Shown here in pieces: positions 1 to 6,634 of a stretch of 6,711 nt of DNA; within the stretch, counting starts at the first letter, position 1; every line of letters starts with the position of its first letter. The position numbers and the translations under genes were made by a program. The notes beneath the pieces are model-generated. The model saw only the letters and a program-made list of their open reading frames with translations, had not been told where the DNA came from and did not search any database. The stretch is from JABMRP01 sp964444795 (lineage in GTDB: Bacteria; Planctomycetota; Planctomycetia; Pirellulales; Thermoguttaceae): assembly GCA_964444795.1 (NCBI GenBank), contig CAYUIQ010000349.1, forward strand, positions 1 through 6,711, given 5' to 3'.

Positions 1-1349
1 AGCAGATACGTGGGACAATACCGACCTCCCCAGTGGCATCGTACGCCGCCTTGATTGCGAGTCGAAATGAAGGCAATACCGCCGTCGGGAAGATAACACG
101 GGTCGTAATCTTCGGTCACCACGGTCATCCGCCCCCGCAGACCTTCCCGGCGATCGCGGGGGCCGCCGGTGAGCTGGCGCAGGCCCGTGCCGTCAAGCTC
201 GGCCTCGTACAGGAAGAATTGCCGCTCTTCGCGCCGCGGCGCGTGGTCGCAGTAGGCGAACACCACGCGCCGGCCGTCAAACGAGACGTCCGGGTGCATC
301 ATGCAGCCGGGCGGCAACCGATCCTGGAGCAAGACCGTCTCCACGGGTTTCTCACTCTTCCACCCGTCGAGGATCGTCAGCCCGGGGCCGATCCCGTTGT
401 TGATGGCATAGTAATTGTCCCCGGGCGCGCAGAGTATGGGCGGCGGACGTTTGGTGAACAGAATGCGGTCGAAGTCGAGCAGGGGGTGGGAAAAGATGAT
501 TCGCCGGCGCAATGTGGCCGCGGCAGCAAAAAGCTCTTGGGCCGCCGCGGAGCCGGGTGCCACCGCCACCGAACCGGCAAGACGCTTTTCCAGAGCTTCG
601 AGCTCCTTGGCCATTTCCGGCCGGGGCGCCGTCTGCTGCACGAGTTCAAGCGTCTTGCGAGCCAACTTGAGGCGCTGTCGGGCAAACGCGAGATACTTCG
701 CCGCGATGGCCGACGCCGCCGGGATTTCGCGCCGCGACCACTGGGAGACGCTGCTCTGAGTTGCCGGCCGGTGCAAAGCCAGATTGCGATCCGATCCAGC
801 GGCGTAGACTTCGATCTCGTCGAGATGCAAGTACTCGACATAGGGCAACTGGACGCGTACGTGCCGCGCCTCGACGTCGTGCAGCGGCACGGTCAGCGGC
901 TGCTTCGGTCCGCAAAACATCGACCGGTCATGGCGATAGACTTCGGTCCACTGCTTGGCGTCCTTCGAGACCAGCACGCATAGCCCCAACGCCCGCTTGG
1001 CGTCCGCCGGCGTGCTGCCGTTATAGATGACCGTCCGGGCCAGCTTATGCGGCGTCCCCAGATCGACCTGCCACCAGGGTTTGTCCTGCTGGTTCGTGTG
1101 GAATCCATAGTAGCCGACGTTCTTTCCGTCCTTCACGCCGTCGCAGCCGCCGACGGCGTCTTCCTCCGGCGTAATCTCTCCCGCGGTGTTCCCCTTCGCT
1201 CGCCCCCGTTCCTGCAGCAGCCAGTCCGCCTCGATTTGCTCCCGGCGAAGCGAATTCTCCATCGGCTGCTCGCCACCGCTCACCGGTGAGCAGAACGCCG
1301 CGAGCAATATCAAGAAGAACGCCCAGACGGTATGTGGCATCGCTTTCAT
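1..1349 (-). CDS. Exported discoidin-domain / HzsA-related beta-propeller protein (C-terminus beyond left edge)
   Basis: The frame stays open from the ATG at 1349 to the window edge (about 449 codons, no stop), so the C-terminus is missing. Residues 1-26 form a signal peptide: basic start, hydrophobic stretch with FFLILLAAF, then small residues. Residues about 60-187 look like an F5/8 type C (discoidin) domain, with WWQVDLG near 92-98 and HLDEIEVYAAG at the end. A helical linker follows. From about 285 come HPLLDFDRILF, DNYYAINNGIGPG, HPDVSFDGRRVVFAY, DGTGLRQLTGGP and DYDPCYLPDGGIAFIST, the pattern of planctomycete proteins related to the middle propeller domain of hydrazine synthase subunit alpha, with TolB/PD40-like repeats. 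Family resemblance does not imply hydrazine synthesis; such proteins are common in non-anammox Planctomycetes and their function is unknown. A Shine-Dalgarno AGAGGG (1356-1361) lies 6 bases before the ATG and supports this start. Any C-terminal haem motif would lie outside the window. Confidence 0.8.
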   Translation of the reverse strand, partial: MKAMPHTVWAFFLILLAAFCSPVSGGEQPMENSLRREQIEADWLLQERGRAKGNTAGEITPEEDAVGGCDGVKDGKNVGYYGFHTNQQDKPWWQVDLGTPHKLARTVIYNGSTPADAKRALGLCVLVSKDAKQWTEVYRHDRSMFCGPKQPLTVPLHDVEARHVRVQLPYVEYLHLDEIEVYAAGSDRNLALHRPATQSSVSQWSRREIPAASAIAAKYLAFARQRLKLARKTLELVQQTAPRPEMAKELEALEKRLAGSVAVAPGSAAAQELFAAAATLRRRIIFSHPLLDFDRILFTKRPPPILCAPGDNYYAINNGIGPGLTILDGWKSEKPVETVLLQDRLPPGCMMHPDVSFDGRRVVFAYCDHAPRREERQFFLYEAELDGTGLRQLTGGPRDRREGLRGRMTVVTEDYDPCYLPDGGIAFISTRNQGGVRCHWGGRYCPTYL

Positions 1350-1355
1350 GAAGGG

Positions 1356-1361
1356 CCCTCT
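1356..1361 (-). promoter_or_regulatory. Ribosome binding site of the HzsA-related gene, overlapping the preceding stop codon
   Basis: AGAGGG on the minus strand sits 6 bases before the ATG at 1349. Its upstream end overlaps the TAG stop (1360-1362) of the preceding reading frame, an arrangement typical of translational coupling between adjacent genes. Confidence 0.55.
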
Positions 1362-1563
1362 ATTCCAGCACGAGCGGATATTCATTGTCACCTTCCGTTA
1401 CTTCACATTGTAGCGGAGAATCTGATTCACGGGAGTACTTCTCGGGGATGAGGGACTCGGGGACAACCATCTGCCGTTCTTCCTCGGGCCTGAGCGGCCG
1501 ACGGCAATGGACCATCACCCGGTGCCGGCCGACCGCCGCGCCGTCGTGCCCAATCGTTTGCAT
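1360..1563 (-). pseudogene. C-terminal remnant of a small secreted carboxypeptidase-regulatory-like protein
   Basis: The frame from ATG 1563 to TAG 1360 encodes 67 residues; it stays open upstream only to a TAA at 1633-1635. Visible motifs are GAAVGRHRVMV, SLIPEKYSRE, SPLQCEV and a terminal GDNEYPLVLE. They resemble the C-terminal end of small planctomycete lipoproteins with a carboxypeptidase-regulatory-like (transthyretin-type) fold, where a 'GDGAVxGxHRV' strand precedes 'LIPEKY' and a closing 'GxNEF' strand. Intact members are roughly 130-160 residues and begin with a signal peptide and a 'GTVTLDGKP'-type strand. Neither is present, and only about 87 bases separate this ATG from the stop of the next gene, so the N-terminal half is gone. 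Codons just before the ATG (S-T-F-P) still fit the family, suggesting the break lies near 1580-1600. It could still be a translated short protein. The family assignment is from memory of the pattern. Confidence 0.5.
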
Positions 1564-1576
1564 GGGAAACGTGCTG

Positions 1577-1614
1577 GTCTTCCCCGCGAAAAGTGGACAG
1601 TAACAGGGGAAGAC
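1577..1614. repeat. 9-bp inverted repeat (stem-loop) at the truncation point
   Basis: GTCTTCCCC at 1577-1585 is exactly complementary to GGGGAAGAC at 1606-1614, with a 20-base spacer. It lies 37 bases beyond the stop of the YdjY-domain gene and just upstream of the surviving part of the truncated gene. No T-run follows on either strand, so it is not a canonical intrinsic terminator. It could be an RNA hairpin ending the lipoprotein transcript, or part of a rearrangement scar. Confidence 0.4.
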
Positions 1615-1650
1615 GAGGTCGGGCTTTAGAGATTAAGTTTACGCTGAAGG

Positions 1651-2883
1651 CTACTCGGATTCGCCGTCTTGCTTCGCCTCGGCCGGCTTGGGTTGGAGAA
1701 TCAGCGTGACCGGGGTTCCGCGCGGGGGAATGCGCTCGGCATAGCCCGTGTATGCCAAGGCCGCGTTGCCGTCGCTGCTGGGGATGGGCAGATCGAGCAT
1801 GGCGCTGGCGAAGTTCGAGACGCAGATGAAATCGCCGTCCTCGGCCATGTAGTGCTGCTTCTTGCTGAACTCGTCGGTCCAGAAGTAGCTGCCGCCGAAA
1901 ACCCAGGGGTGGCGGAGCGGTTCCCAGTAGTCGACCATGTCGGCCGGGTCGAGCTCGTCGTCGACCCGATTGGCCGCCACGCCGTCGAGGAACCGGTAGA
2001 TGGCCGAAACGTCGCGTACCCAGTCCTGCGCGCGGGCTTGGCGCCGCTTGCCCCGGGAATCTTCCCAGATGAGCGTGATTTCGATTTCGCTGCCCGAGGC
2101 CGGCTCGTACTTCGGATCGAATCGAACCGGGTGATTGGCCTTCGCCCCGATGGCCAGCAGGGCGGCGTGTACGAAAAAGGCCTTGGTGGGCACGGAGACA
2201 ACCGATTCGTGTTCCTTGGTGCCCCGCAAGCAGGCAAACATCTCCAGCGGTACTTCCCGTTTGCACACCCGACCGACCATCACGACACGTTTGTTGGCTA
2301 TGTCGAGCCAGACGGGGTAATTCGGAGCCAGCTTCTTCATGCGCGCCAGATTGTCGACCAGTGGCAAGCCCATGTCAACGATGTCCTGGGCCAGCGCGTC
2401 TCGATCGGCCTTGAGGCCCGCCTCGATTCGGGCTTCATCTTCCGGTGTGATCTCGAACGAACTGCCTTCTTCGCTGTCCTCTCCGTCCTCTTCTCGCCCT
2501 CGGTCAGCGATCGGGTGGTCGTGCTCCGCCTGTGCGTGGTCGTGACCTGCGTGATCGACGTGGGTGGGCGATTTCTCTTGATCGAGGTCCTCCTCAGGGG
2601 CATGTCGCCGGTCCACGATATAGCCGGAGGTCTCGGCGGGCTCGGTTGCCACGCCTGTGGGGGGCAAGGATTCGGGGTCTCCCGCGGCGGCAGCTTTCAC
2701 GGGCGGATCAACCGCTTTCTTGCCTCGTTCGGCCGGCTCGGCGGACGACTCCGGCTGGGCGGCAGCAACCGGCATATTGACGGGTTCCTCCGACCAACGG
2801 CAGCCGGCAGCCGCCGTCAGCGCCATCACCACCCCCACGGCGGACAAGTTTCCGAAGATCGCCGAGGCACTGCATTTTCTCAT
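1651..2883 (-). CDS. YdjY-domain lipoprotein with His-rich acidic linker
   Basis: A 410-residue exported lipoprotein. I chose ATG 2883 because it begins MRKC followed by a hydrophobic segment and an AAGC lipobox (Cys28), and because GGAAAAG lies just upstream; the frame runs further upstream (to 3024) but that extension would bury the signal peptide. Residues 29-105 are low-complexity, rich in Ala, Pro and Glu. Residues 108-123 hold six histidines (HVDHAGHDHAQAEHDH), followed by a strongly acidic run to about 140. The conserved domain spans about 185-400: PVWLDIANKRVVMVGRVC, EMFACLRGTKEHESVVSV, FFVHAALLAIGA, AQDWVRD, PWVFGGSYFW, GDFICVSNFASAMLDLPI and IPPRGTPVTL. These match the YdjY domain common in Planctomycetes, whose biochemical role is not established. 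About 33 residues (292-324) lie between AQDWVRD and PWVFGGS, where I recall only a short link in relatives. Probably anchored to a membrane facing the periplasm; the His-rich part may bind metal (inference). Confidence 0.85.
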   Translation of the reverse strand: MRKCSASAIFGNLSAVGVVMALTAAAGCRWSEEPVNMPVAAAQPESSAEPAERGKKAVDPPVKAAAAGDPESLPPTGVATEPAETSGYIVDRRHAPEEDLDQEKSPTHVDHAGHDHAQAEHDHPIADRGREEDGEDSEEGSSFEITPEDEARIEAGLKADRDALAQDIVDMGLPLVDNLARMKKLAPNYPVWLDIANKRVVMVGRVCKREVPLEMFACLRGTKEHESVVSVPTKAFFVHAALLAIGAKANHPVRFDPKYEPASGSEIEITLIWEDSRGKRRQARAQDWVRDVSAIYRFLDGVAANRVDDELDPADMVDYWEPLRHPWVFGGSYFWTDEFSKKQHYMAEDGDFICVSNFASAMLDLPIPSSDGNAALAYTGYAERIPPRGTPVTLILQPKPAEAKQDGESE

Positions 2884-3090
2884 CGCTTTTCCATGGGTTT
2901 GGCCGAAAAAACCGGGGCAATTGTCACCCGAAAACCGGTCGCAAGGGCAGCCAACCGGGCGACCGCTTGCTAAGATACTAGCTTGTCGGGCGATGGCTCG
3001 CCGATGGGGATGCCCGCTTGGCACCCTTATGGAGCCTACCCGGCTATTCCACCGAAAGCAAACCCCTTATTCCCCATACGACGCACGGCA
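2884..3090. other. Divergent intergenic region
   Basis: These 207 bases separate the starts of the minus-strand YdjY lipoprotein gene and the plus-strand gene at 3091, so promoters for both should lie here. The AT-richer patches are TTGTCA at 2921 and TAAGATACTA at 2971, but they are not spaced as one -35/-10 pair, and I could not place a convincing promoter on either strand. Confidence 0.4.
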
Positions 3091-4935
3091 ATGACAGCGA
3101 ATCCCCCTTCACGGCGGGACTTGCACCGCACCGGTAGCAAGTCACCTCGGCTCTCGACCCCGGCGATGTGGCACAAATCGGCCCCACGCCGAATCGTGCG
3201 ACAACTGGAAATCGGCGCCGACGGCGACGGCTGGACGGCCTGGACCGAGTATCTGCTGGGCCGCGAGTTGGGGACCGAGCACCGGAAACGCTCGCCCGCC
3301 GGCGTTTCACCCCTGCAATGGGCGCTGCCCGAGTCAGTCAGCCAGTCCGAAACGCCCGCGCTGCTCGGGCGGCTGCATCGGCTGCGCATGTCTCCCCCAC
3401 GTCGCGGCAAACGGGCCCCGGGCCAGTCGATCGAGGACCTGGCAGGCAAGTGGCTCGACGACCCGGCTCCGTCGGCACCGGACGCCGGATACGCCTTGGA
3501 ATCGCTCGCCTGGTGCGGCGCGTTGCCGCGACTGGCCGGCCTGGTCTCGCCCCGGTTGTGGTGGACCTTGCTGGAACATCTTCTCGCGACGGCGGCCGAC
3601 GGCGATCCCCTGGTGCTCGACGAATCGCCGCTGGTGCATCAACTGACGTGCGGCGAATTGGCTCTGACCTTGGCCGCCGATTTTCCCGAGATCGGCCCCT
3701 GCCGCCGTCTGGTGAAAACGGCCCGGGCAAAGCTGACCCACGGCCTGATCGAGTTGCTTGACGGCGAAGGGGTGATCGCCGGACAGCATCTGGACCATCT
3801 CCGTCCGCTGCTGGCCTGCTGGACTCGATGCGGCATCACCGGCAAGGCATGGAGCAAGGGCTGCTGGAGCAACGCGGCCCAATATCAGTACGAATGGCTC
3901 GTTCGCCATGCCCTGCGGATGACCCGATGCGACGGCTCACAAGTGCTCGGCTCGGGCACCGCCGGCGCCTGGTGTACTGAGTTGTTCGAAGCGGCACTGG
4001 AGCAGGGCGGCGACCGCGACGACCGCCGCATCGCTGCACGGGTACTTCCCCGGACGTCAACGAAGCAGGGCAAGCATGCCAGCCTGTCGTCGCTTCCCGA
4101 GGCGCCAACCGAATCGCAATGGGCGCAGACCGCCGTGCTCCGGACCGATTGGGCACCGAAGAGTCCCCGCGTGGCCGTGGTCTACAACGACCGCCGGGTG
4201 CGCATCGAATTGAACAACGACGCCCATGTGCTCTGGTCGGGCGATTGGCGCTACGACATCACGCTGGACGGCCGGTCCCTGGAACCGGCCGGGGCGTGGG
4301 ATCAGGTCTGCTGGGTCAGCGACGACGACGTCGACTATCTCGAACTGGAGATCGACCTCACCGGCGGTCACCGCCTGCAACGCCACGTATTGCTCGCCCG
4401 CGAGGATCGATTCCTGATGCTGGGCGACTCGCTGTTGCTTGGCTCCTCGGGACGGATCGAGTACCGGGGATCTCTGCCGCTGGGTCACGGCGTGGCGTTC
4501 GACGCGGCCGAGGAGACCCACGAGGGATTGCTCGTTGCCGGGCGGCATTTGGTCCCCATCTTGCCGCTGGCGCTGCCGGAATGGCGGACCGGCCGGCCGA
4601 TCGGTTCGCTGGCCGCCGACGGCGGTGTCTTGGAATTGAACCAATCGGCCAAGGGGTCGGCCATGTTCGCGCCCCTGTTTCTCGACCTGAGACAAAACCG
4701 GGCCACCCGGCCAACGACCTGGCGGCAGTTGACCGTCGCCGAGAACCGAGAAATCGTCCCCGCGGACATCGCCGCCGGATTTCGCGTGGCCATCGGCAAG
4801 AAGCAATGGCTGATCTACCGCTCGCTGGCCCGGCGGGCCAACCGCACACTGCTGGGCCACAACCTCTCGACCGAAATGCTCGCCGGTCGCTTCACGCGCA
4901 AGGGAGAAGTCGAGCCGTTGCTGGAGATCGAGTAG
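3091..4935 (+). CDS. Uncharacterised two-part protein: helical N-half, heparinase II/III-like beta C-half
   Basis: About 614 residues from ATG 3091. The frame is open from a TTG at 2983, but the added residues are Pro-rich and unlike the rest. A later ATG at 3166 (MWHKSAPRR) is also plausible because the well-structured sequence starts there; no strong Shine-Dalgarno decides. There is no signal peptide or membrane segment, so a cytoplasmic location is likely. Residues about 35-300 look all-helical, with Trp- and Leu-rich segments such as WTAWTEYLLGRELG, LESLAWCGALPRL and WWTLLEHLLATA, like an alpha/alpha-barrel. From about 342 to the end it is beta-rich, with VRIELNN, WRYDITLDGRSL, HRLQRHVLLAREDRFLMLGDSL and a final EPLLEIE, recalling the beta-sandwich of heparinase II/III-type polysaccharide lyases. 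That comparison concerns architecture only; I cannot identify lyase catalytic residues. I do not recognise a named family. It is divergent from the YdjY gene and convergent with the isochorismatase-ThuA gene, so probably monocistronic. Confidence 0.75.
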   Translation: MTANPPSRRDLHRTGSKSPRLSTPAMWHKSAPRRIVRQLEIGADGDGWTAWTEYLLGRELGTEHRKRSPAGVSPLQWALPESVSQSETPALLGRLHRLRMSPPRRGKRAPGQSIEDLAGKWLDDPAPSAPDAGYALESLAWCGALPRLAGLVSPRLWWTLLEHLLATAADGDPLVLDESPLVHQLTCGELALTLAADFPEIGPCRRLVKTARAKLTHGLIELLDGEGVIAGQHLDHLRPLLACWTRCGITGKAWSKGCWSNAAQYQYEWLVRHALRMTRCDGSQVLGSGTAGAWCTELFEAALEQGGDRDDRRIAARVLPRTSTKQGKHASLSSLPEAPTESQWAQTAVLRTDWAPKSPRVAVVYNDRRVRIELNNDAHVLWSGDWRYDITLDGRSLEPAGAWDQVCWVSDDDVDYLELEIDLTGGHRLQRHVLLAREDRFLMLGDSLLLGSSGRIEYRGSLPLGHGVAFDAAEETHEGLLVAGRHLVPILPLALPEWRTGRPIGSLAADGGVLELNQSAKGSAMFAPLFLDLRQNRATRPTTWRQLTVAENREIVPADIAAGFRVAIGKKQWLIYRSLARRANRTLLGHNLSTEMLAGRFTRKGEVEPLLEIE

Positions 4936-4950
4936 ATGGACGGATGAACT

Positions 4951-5012
4951 GTACGATGGGCCTCCGAGCCCGTCGATACGGGAAGGACGACGGCCTCGGG
5001 GGGCCATCGTAC
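4951..5012. repeat. Large imperfect palindrome between convergent genes (possible bidirectional terminator or REP-like element)
   Basis: The 25-base arm at 4951-4975 pairs with 4988-5012 at 22 of 25 positions, one mismatch being a G-U-type pair; the loop is 12 bases. The outer nine bases, GTACGATGG / CCATCGTAC, match exactly. It starts 15 bases after the stop of the 614-residue gene and ends 55 bases short of the stop of the converging isochorismatase-ThuA gene, so transcripts from both sides could fold into it. No clear T-run follows on either strand. A dispersed REP-like repeat is the main alternative. Confidence 0.65.
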
Positions 5013-5067
5013 GGGGGTTCCTTTCGTTCCCACCGGAAGCATCGCCACGAGCATTGTCGGCGGGCTG

Positions 5068-6618
5068 TTAATCCGCTTTCTTCTCGCCGCGTGGCTTCGG
5101 TACTTCCTTTTCCATCGCCCAGAAGACGGCGTTCAGCAGCAGACGGCGAAATTGGGGCTGCTGGAAATCGGCCGGATGGCCCAGGCCGCTGTAGAACACG
5201 CGGCCGCCCTTGTGCTGGCGGATCCAGGTAAGCGGCTCGGTTGTGTCGCCTTGTGCGCCGGTCATCAGCAGCGTGGCATCCGGGGAGATCGGGGCCGTGT
5301 TGTAGAGCGAGCCCGTGCTGTGCCACGGCTTGGGGTCGACGCCGGCGAGGATCGGGTGATCTTCCGCGACGATTGTCACGTCGGTGCCGGCCGTGTTCGG
5401 GCCGTGGCCGTGATAGTTGCCGCCGAGTACCGCCGCGTCGAACTCGGGCCATTGGTCGCACCCTGCGGGCGTGTCGCCGTGAATGTCGAACGCATGGCTG
5501 GCCGTGCGCAGGGCGACCAGCGGCCGGCCCGCGTCGAGGTATTTTCGTAACTTGTCGAGCTGTTCCTTGGGCAGTGCCAGACGCCGGACGAACACCACCA
5601 CCACGTCGGCCTCTTCCAACTCGTCGGTGGCCGGGATGTCCGACGTCCCCTGGCCGTGCAACACGCTGCAGTAGCAGCCATATCGATCGCGGAGCATTTG
5701 GGCAAACACGGGCAACGTCTTATCGGCGTGGTAATGATCGTCGCTAACGATAAACGCCACGTGCGGCCGATCGTCCTGCTTGAAACGAAACGCCGGCCCG
5801 CCAAGAAACTCCGTGCTGGTGATCGTCGGGCACCAGTGTTTCTCGATGTGCTCGACGACCAACTCAGTCCCGCGCACGTGCGGCACCAGCGGCCGCTTGC
5901 GGGAGTTGTACATGCTGTCGGTCATGTCGCGCATGAGCACGACGTTGACGTCCTGATAGACCATCTGGCGGATCGAGAACGGGCGTCCCAACACGCACAT
6001 GTTCGTATGCACGCCCATGACGATCAGGTTCTCGATGCCCCGCTGCCGCAGCAGATAGTAGGCTTCGGCGCTGTCGGTGATCGCGTCGCCGGGGGCGATT
6101 TCCAGGGTGTCGATCTGGCTCTTCCACGGATGCCCGCTGGGGCATCGGGGTTGACAATCACAGCCGCCGTCGCTGTCGTCGATGGGCAGGGCCGATTCGT
6201 GGTTCTTATCCAAATGGCACCAGCCGCGCAGCGCCACTTTCGGCTCGACCTTCGGAGCCGATTGGGCCAGCTTGCGCTGCGGCGTATCCTTGTAGGTATC
6301 GAGTGTGCCACTGGGGGCGTGGATAATCAACACGCCCTTTTCCCGGGCGGCCTTGATTACTTCGTTCATTCGCGGCGCCATCTCCCCCACGCGACCCGTG
6401 GCCCCTTTGCACCAGTGCTCGTTCCACATGTCGCAGATCACGACGGCCGTCTTCTTCGGGTCCCATTGGACTTTGTCATAGACAATCTTGAACTGCCCCG
6501 GTTCGTCGGGATTTTCAACCCTGGCCCGGGTTTGCAGCACGAGCGAGTCGTCGGCCGGAGCGGGGCCGGTGAGAAGCACGGTCAGCGCGAAGACGGCGAG
6601 TAGGCACGATGGTTTCAT
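5068..6618 (-). CDS. Secreted isochorismatase-like hydrolase fused to a ThuA-like domain
   Basis: A 516-residue protein from ATG 6618. The frame extends upstream to 6696, but this start gives a clean signal peptide (residues 1-22, ending GPAPA) and an AGGGAG Shine-Dalgarno 8 bases upstream. Residues about 55-265 form an isochorismatase-like cysteine hydrolase: AVVICDMWNEHWC carries the expected catalytic Asp (D63) and GVHTNMCVLGRP the nucleophile Cys (C208). A Cys-rich insertion at 150-160 (DGGCDCQPRCP) may be a disulphide or metal site. Residues about 284-505 form a ThuA-like, glutamine-amidotransferase-type alpha/beta domain: HVAFIVSDDHYHADKTLPVFAQ, EADVVVVFVRR, LRKYLDAGRPLVALRTASHAF, NYHGHGPN, HPILAGV, PLTWIRQHKGGRVFYSGLGHP and RRLLLNAVFWAM. 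Both domains look complete. The N-terminal half could cleave a small amide or related substrate, and ThuA domains occur in proteins linked to sugar metabolism, but the substrate is unknown. It is exported, most likely to the periplasm. It is the only minus-strand gene right of the convergent gap. Confidence 0.88.
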   Translation of the reverse strand: MKPSCLLAVFALTVLLTGPAPADDSLVLQTRARVENPDEPGQFKIVYDKVQWDPKKTAVVICDMWNEHWCKGATGRVGEMAPRMNEVIKAAREKGVLIIHAPSGTLDTYKDTPQRKLAQSAPKVEPKVALRGWCHLDKNHESALPIDDSDGGCDCQPRCPSGHPWKSQIDTLEIAPGDAITDSAEAYYLLRQRGIENLIVMGVHTNMCVLGRPFSIRQMVYQDVNVVLMRDMTDSMYNSRKRPLVPHVRGTELVVEHIEKHWCPTITSTEFLGGPAFRFKQDDRPHVAFIVSDDHYHADKTLPVFAQMLRDRYGCYCSVLHGQGTSDIPATDELEEADVVVVFVRRLALPKEQLDKLRKYLDAGRPLVALRTASHAFDIHGDTPAGCDQWPEFDAAVLGGNYHGHGPNTAGTDVTIVAEDHPILAGVDPKPWHSTGSLYNTAPISPDATLLMTGAQGDTTEPLTWIRQHKGGRVFYSGLGHPADFQQPQFRRLLLNAVFWAMEKEVPKPRGEKKAD

Positions 6619-6626
6619 AGCTGGAT

Positions 6627-6632
6627 CTCCCT
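6627..6632 (-). promoter_or_regulatory. Ribosome binding site of the isochorismatase-ThuA gene
   Basis: AGGGAG on the minus strand, 8 bases before ATG 6618. It fixes the start at the signal-peptide methionine and rejects the longer frame that begins inside the repeat at the right edge. Confidence 0.65.
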
Positions 6633-6634
6633 GA

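Noticed and set aside
33..983. Long plus-strand open frame (316 codons)
   Set aside because: It lies antisense to the HzsA-related gene, which has a signal peptide and recognisable domain motifs; the plus frame has no family-like motifs and is a by-product of GC-rich codon use.
1427..2266. Minus-strand frame of 279 codons overlapping both the YdjY gene and the truncated gene
   Set aside because: It is a shifted frame with Arg/Gly-rich, motif-free sequence; the two frames it overlaps both show family patterns.
1669..2973. Plus-strand open frame of 434 codons
   Set aside because: It mirrors the YdjY-domain lipoprotein gene on the other strand, which has a lipobox, a Shine-Dalgarno and conserved motifs; the plus frame has none.
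2921..2976. TTGTCA and TAAGAT as a sigma-70 type promoter for the plus-strand gene
   Set aside because: The two boxes are 44 bases apart, far from the usual spacing of about 17.
2884..3024. N-terminal extension of the YdjY lipoprotein to 3024
   Set aside because: It would place about 47 residues before an otherwise clear lipoprotein signal peptide; the ribosome binding site precedes the ATG at 2883.
4057..5007. Minus-strand open frame of 316 codons
   Set aside because: It is antisense to the beta-rich half of the 614-residue protein and starts inside the convergent palindrome; no protein motif is visible.
4119..5231. Plus-strand frame of 370 codons running past the end of the 614-residue gene
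   Set aside because: Its composition is Arg/Pro/Gly-rich as expected of an off-frame reading, and it crosses the palindrome and the opposing gene.
5656..6603. Plus-strand open frame of 315 codons
   Set aside because: It is the antisense shadow of the isochorismatase domain, whose catalytic motifs are clear on the minus strand.
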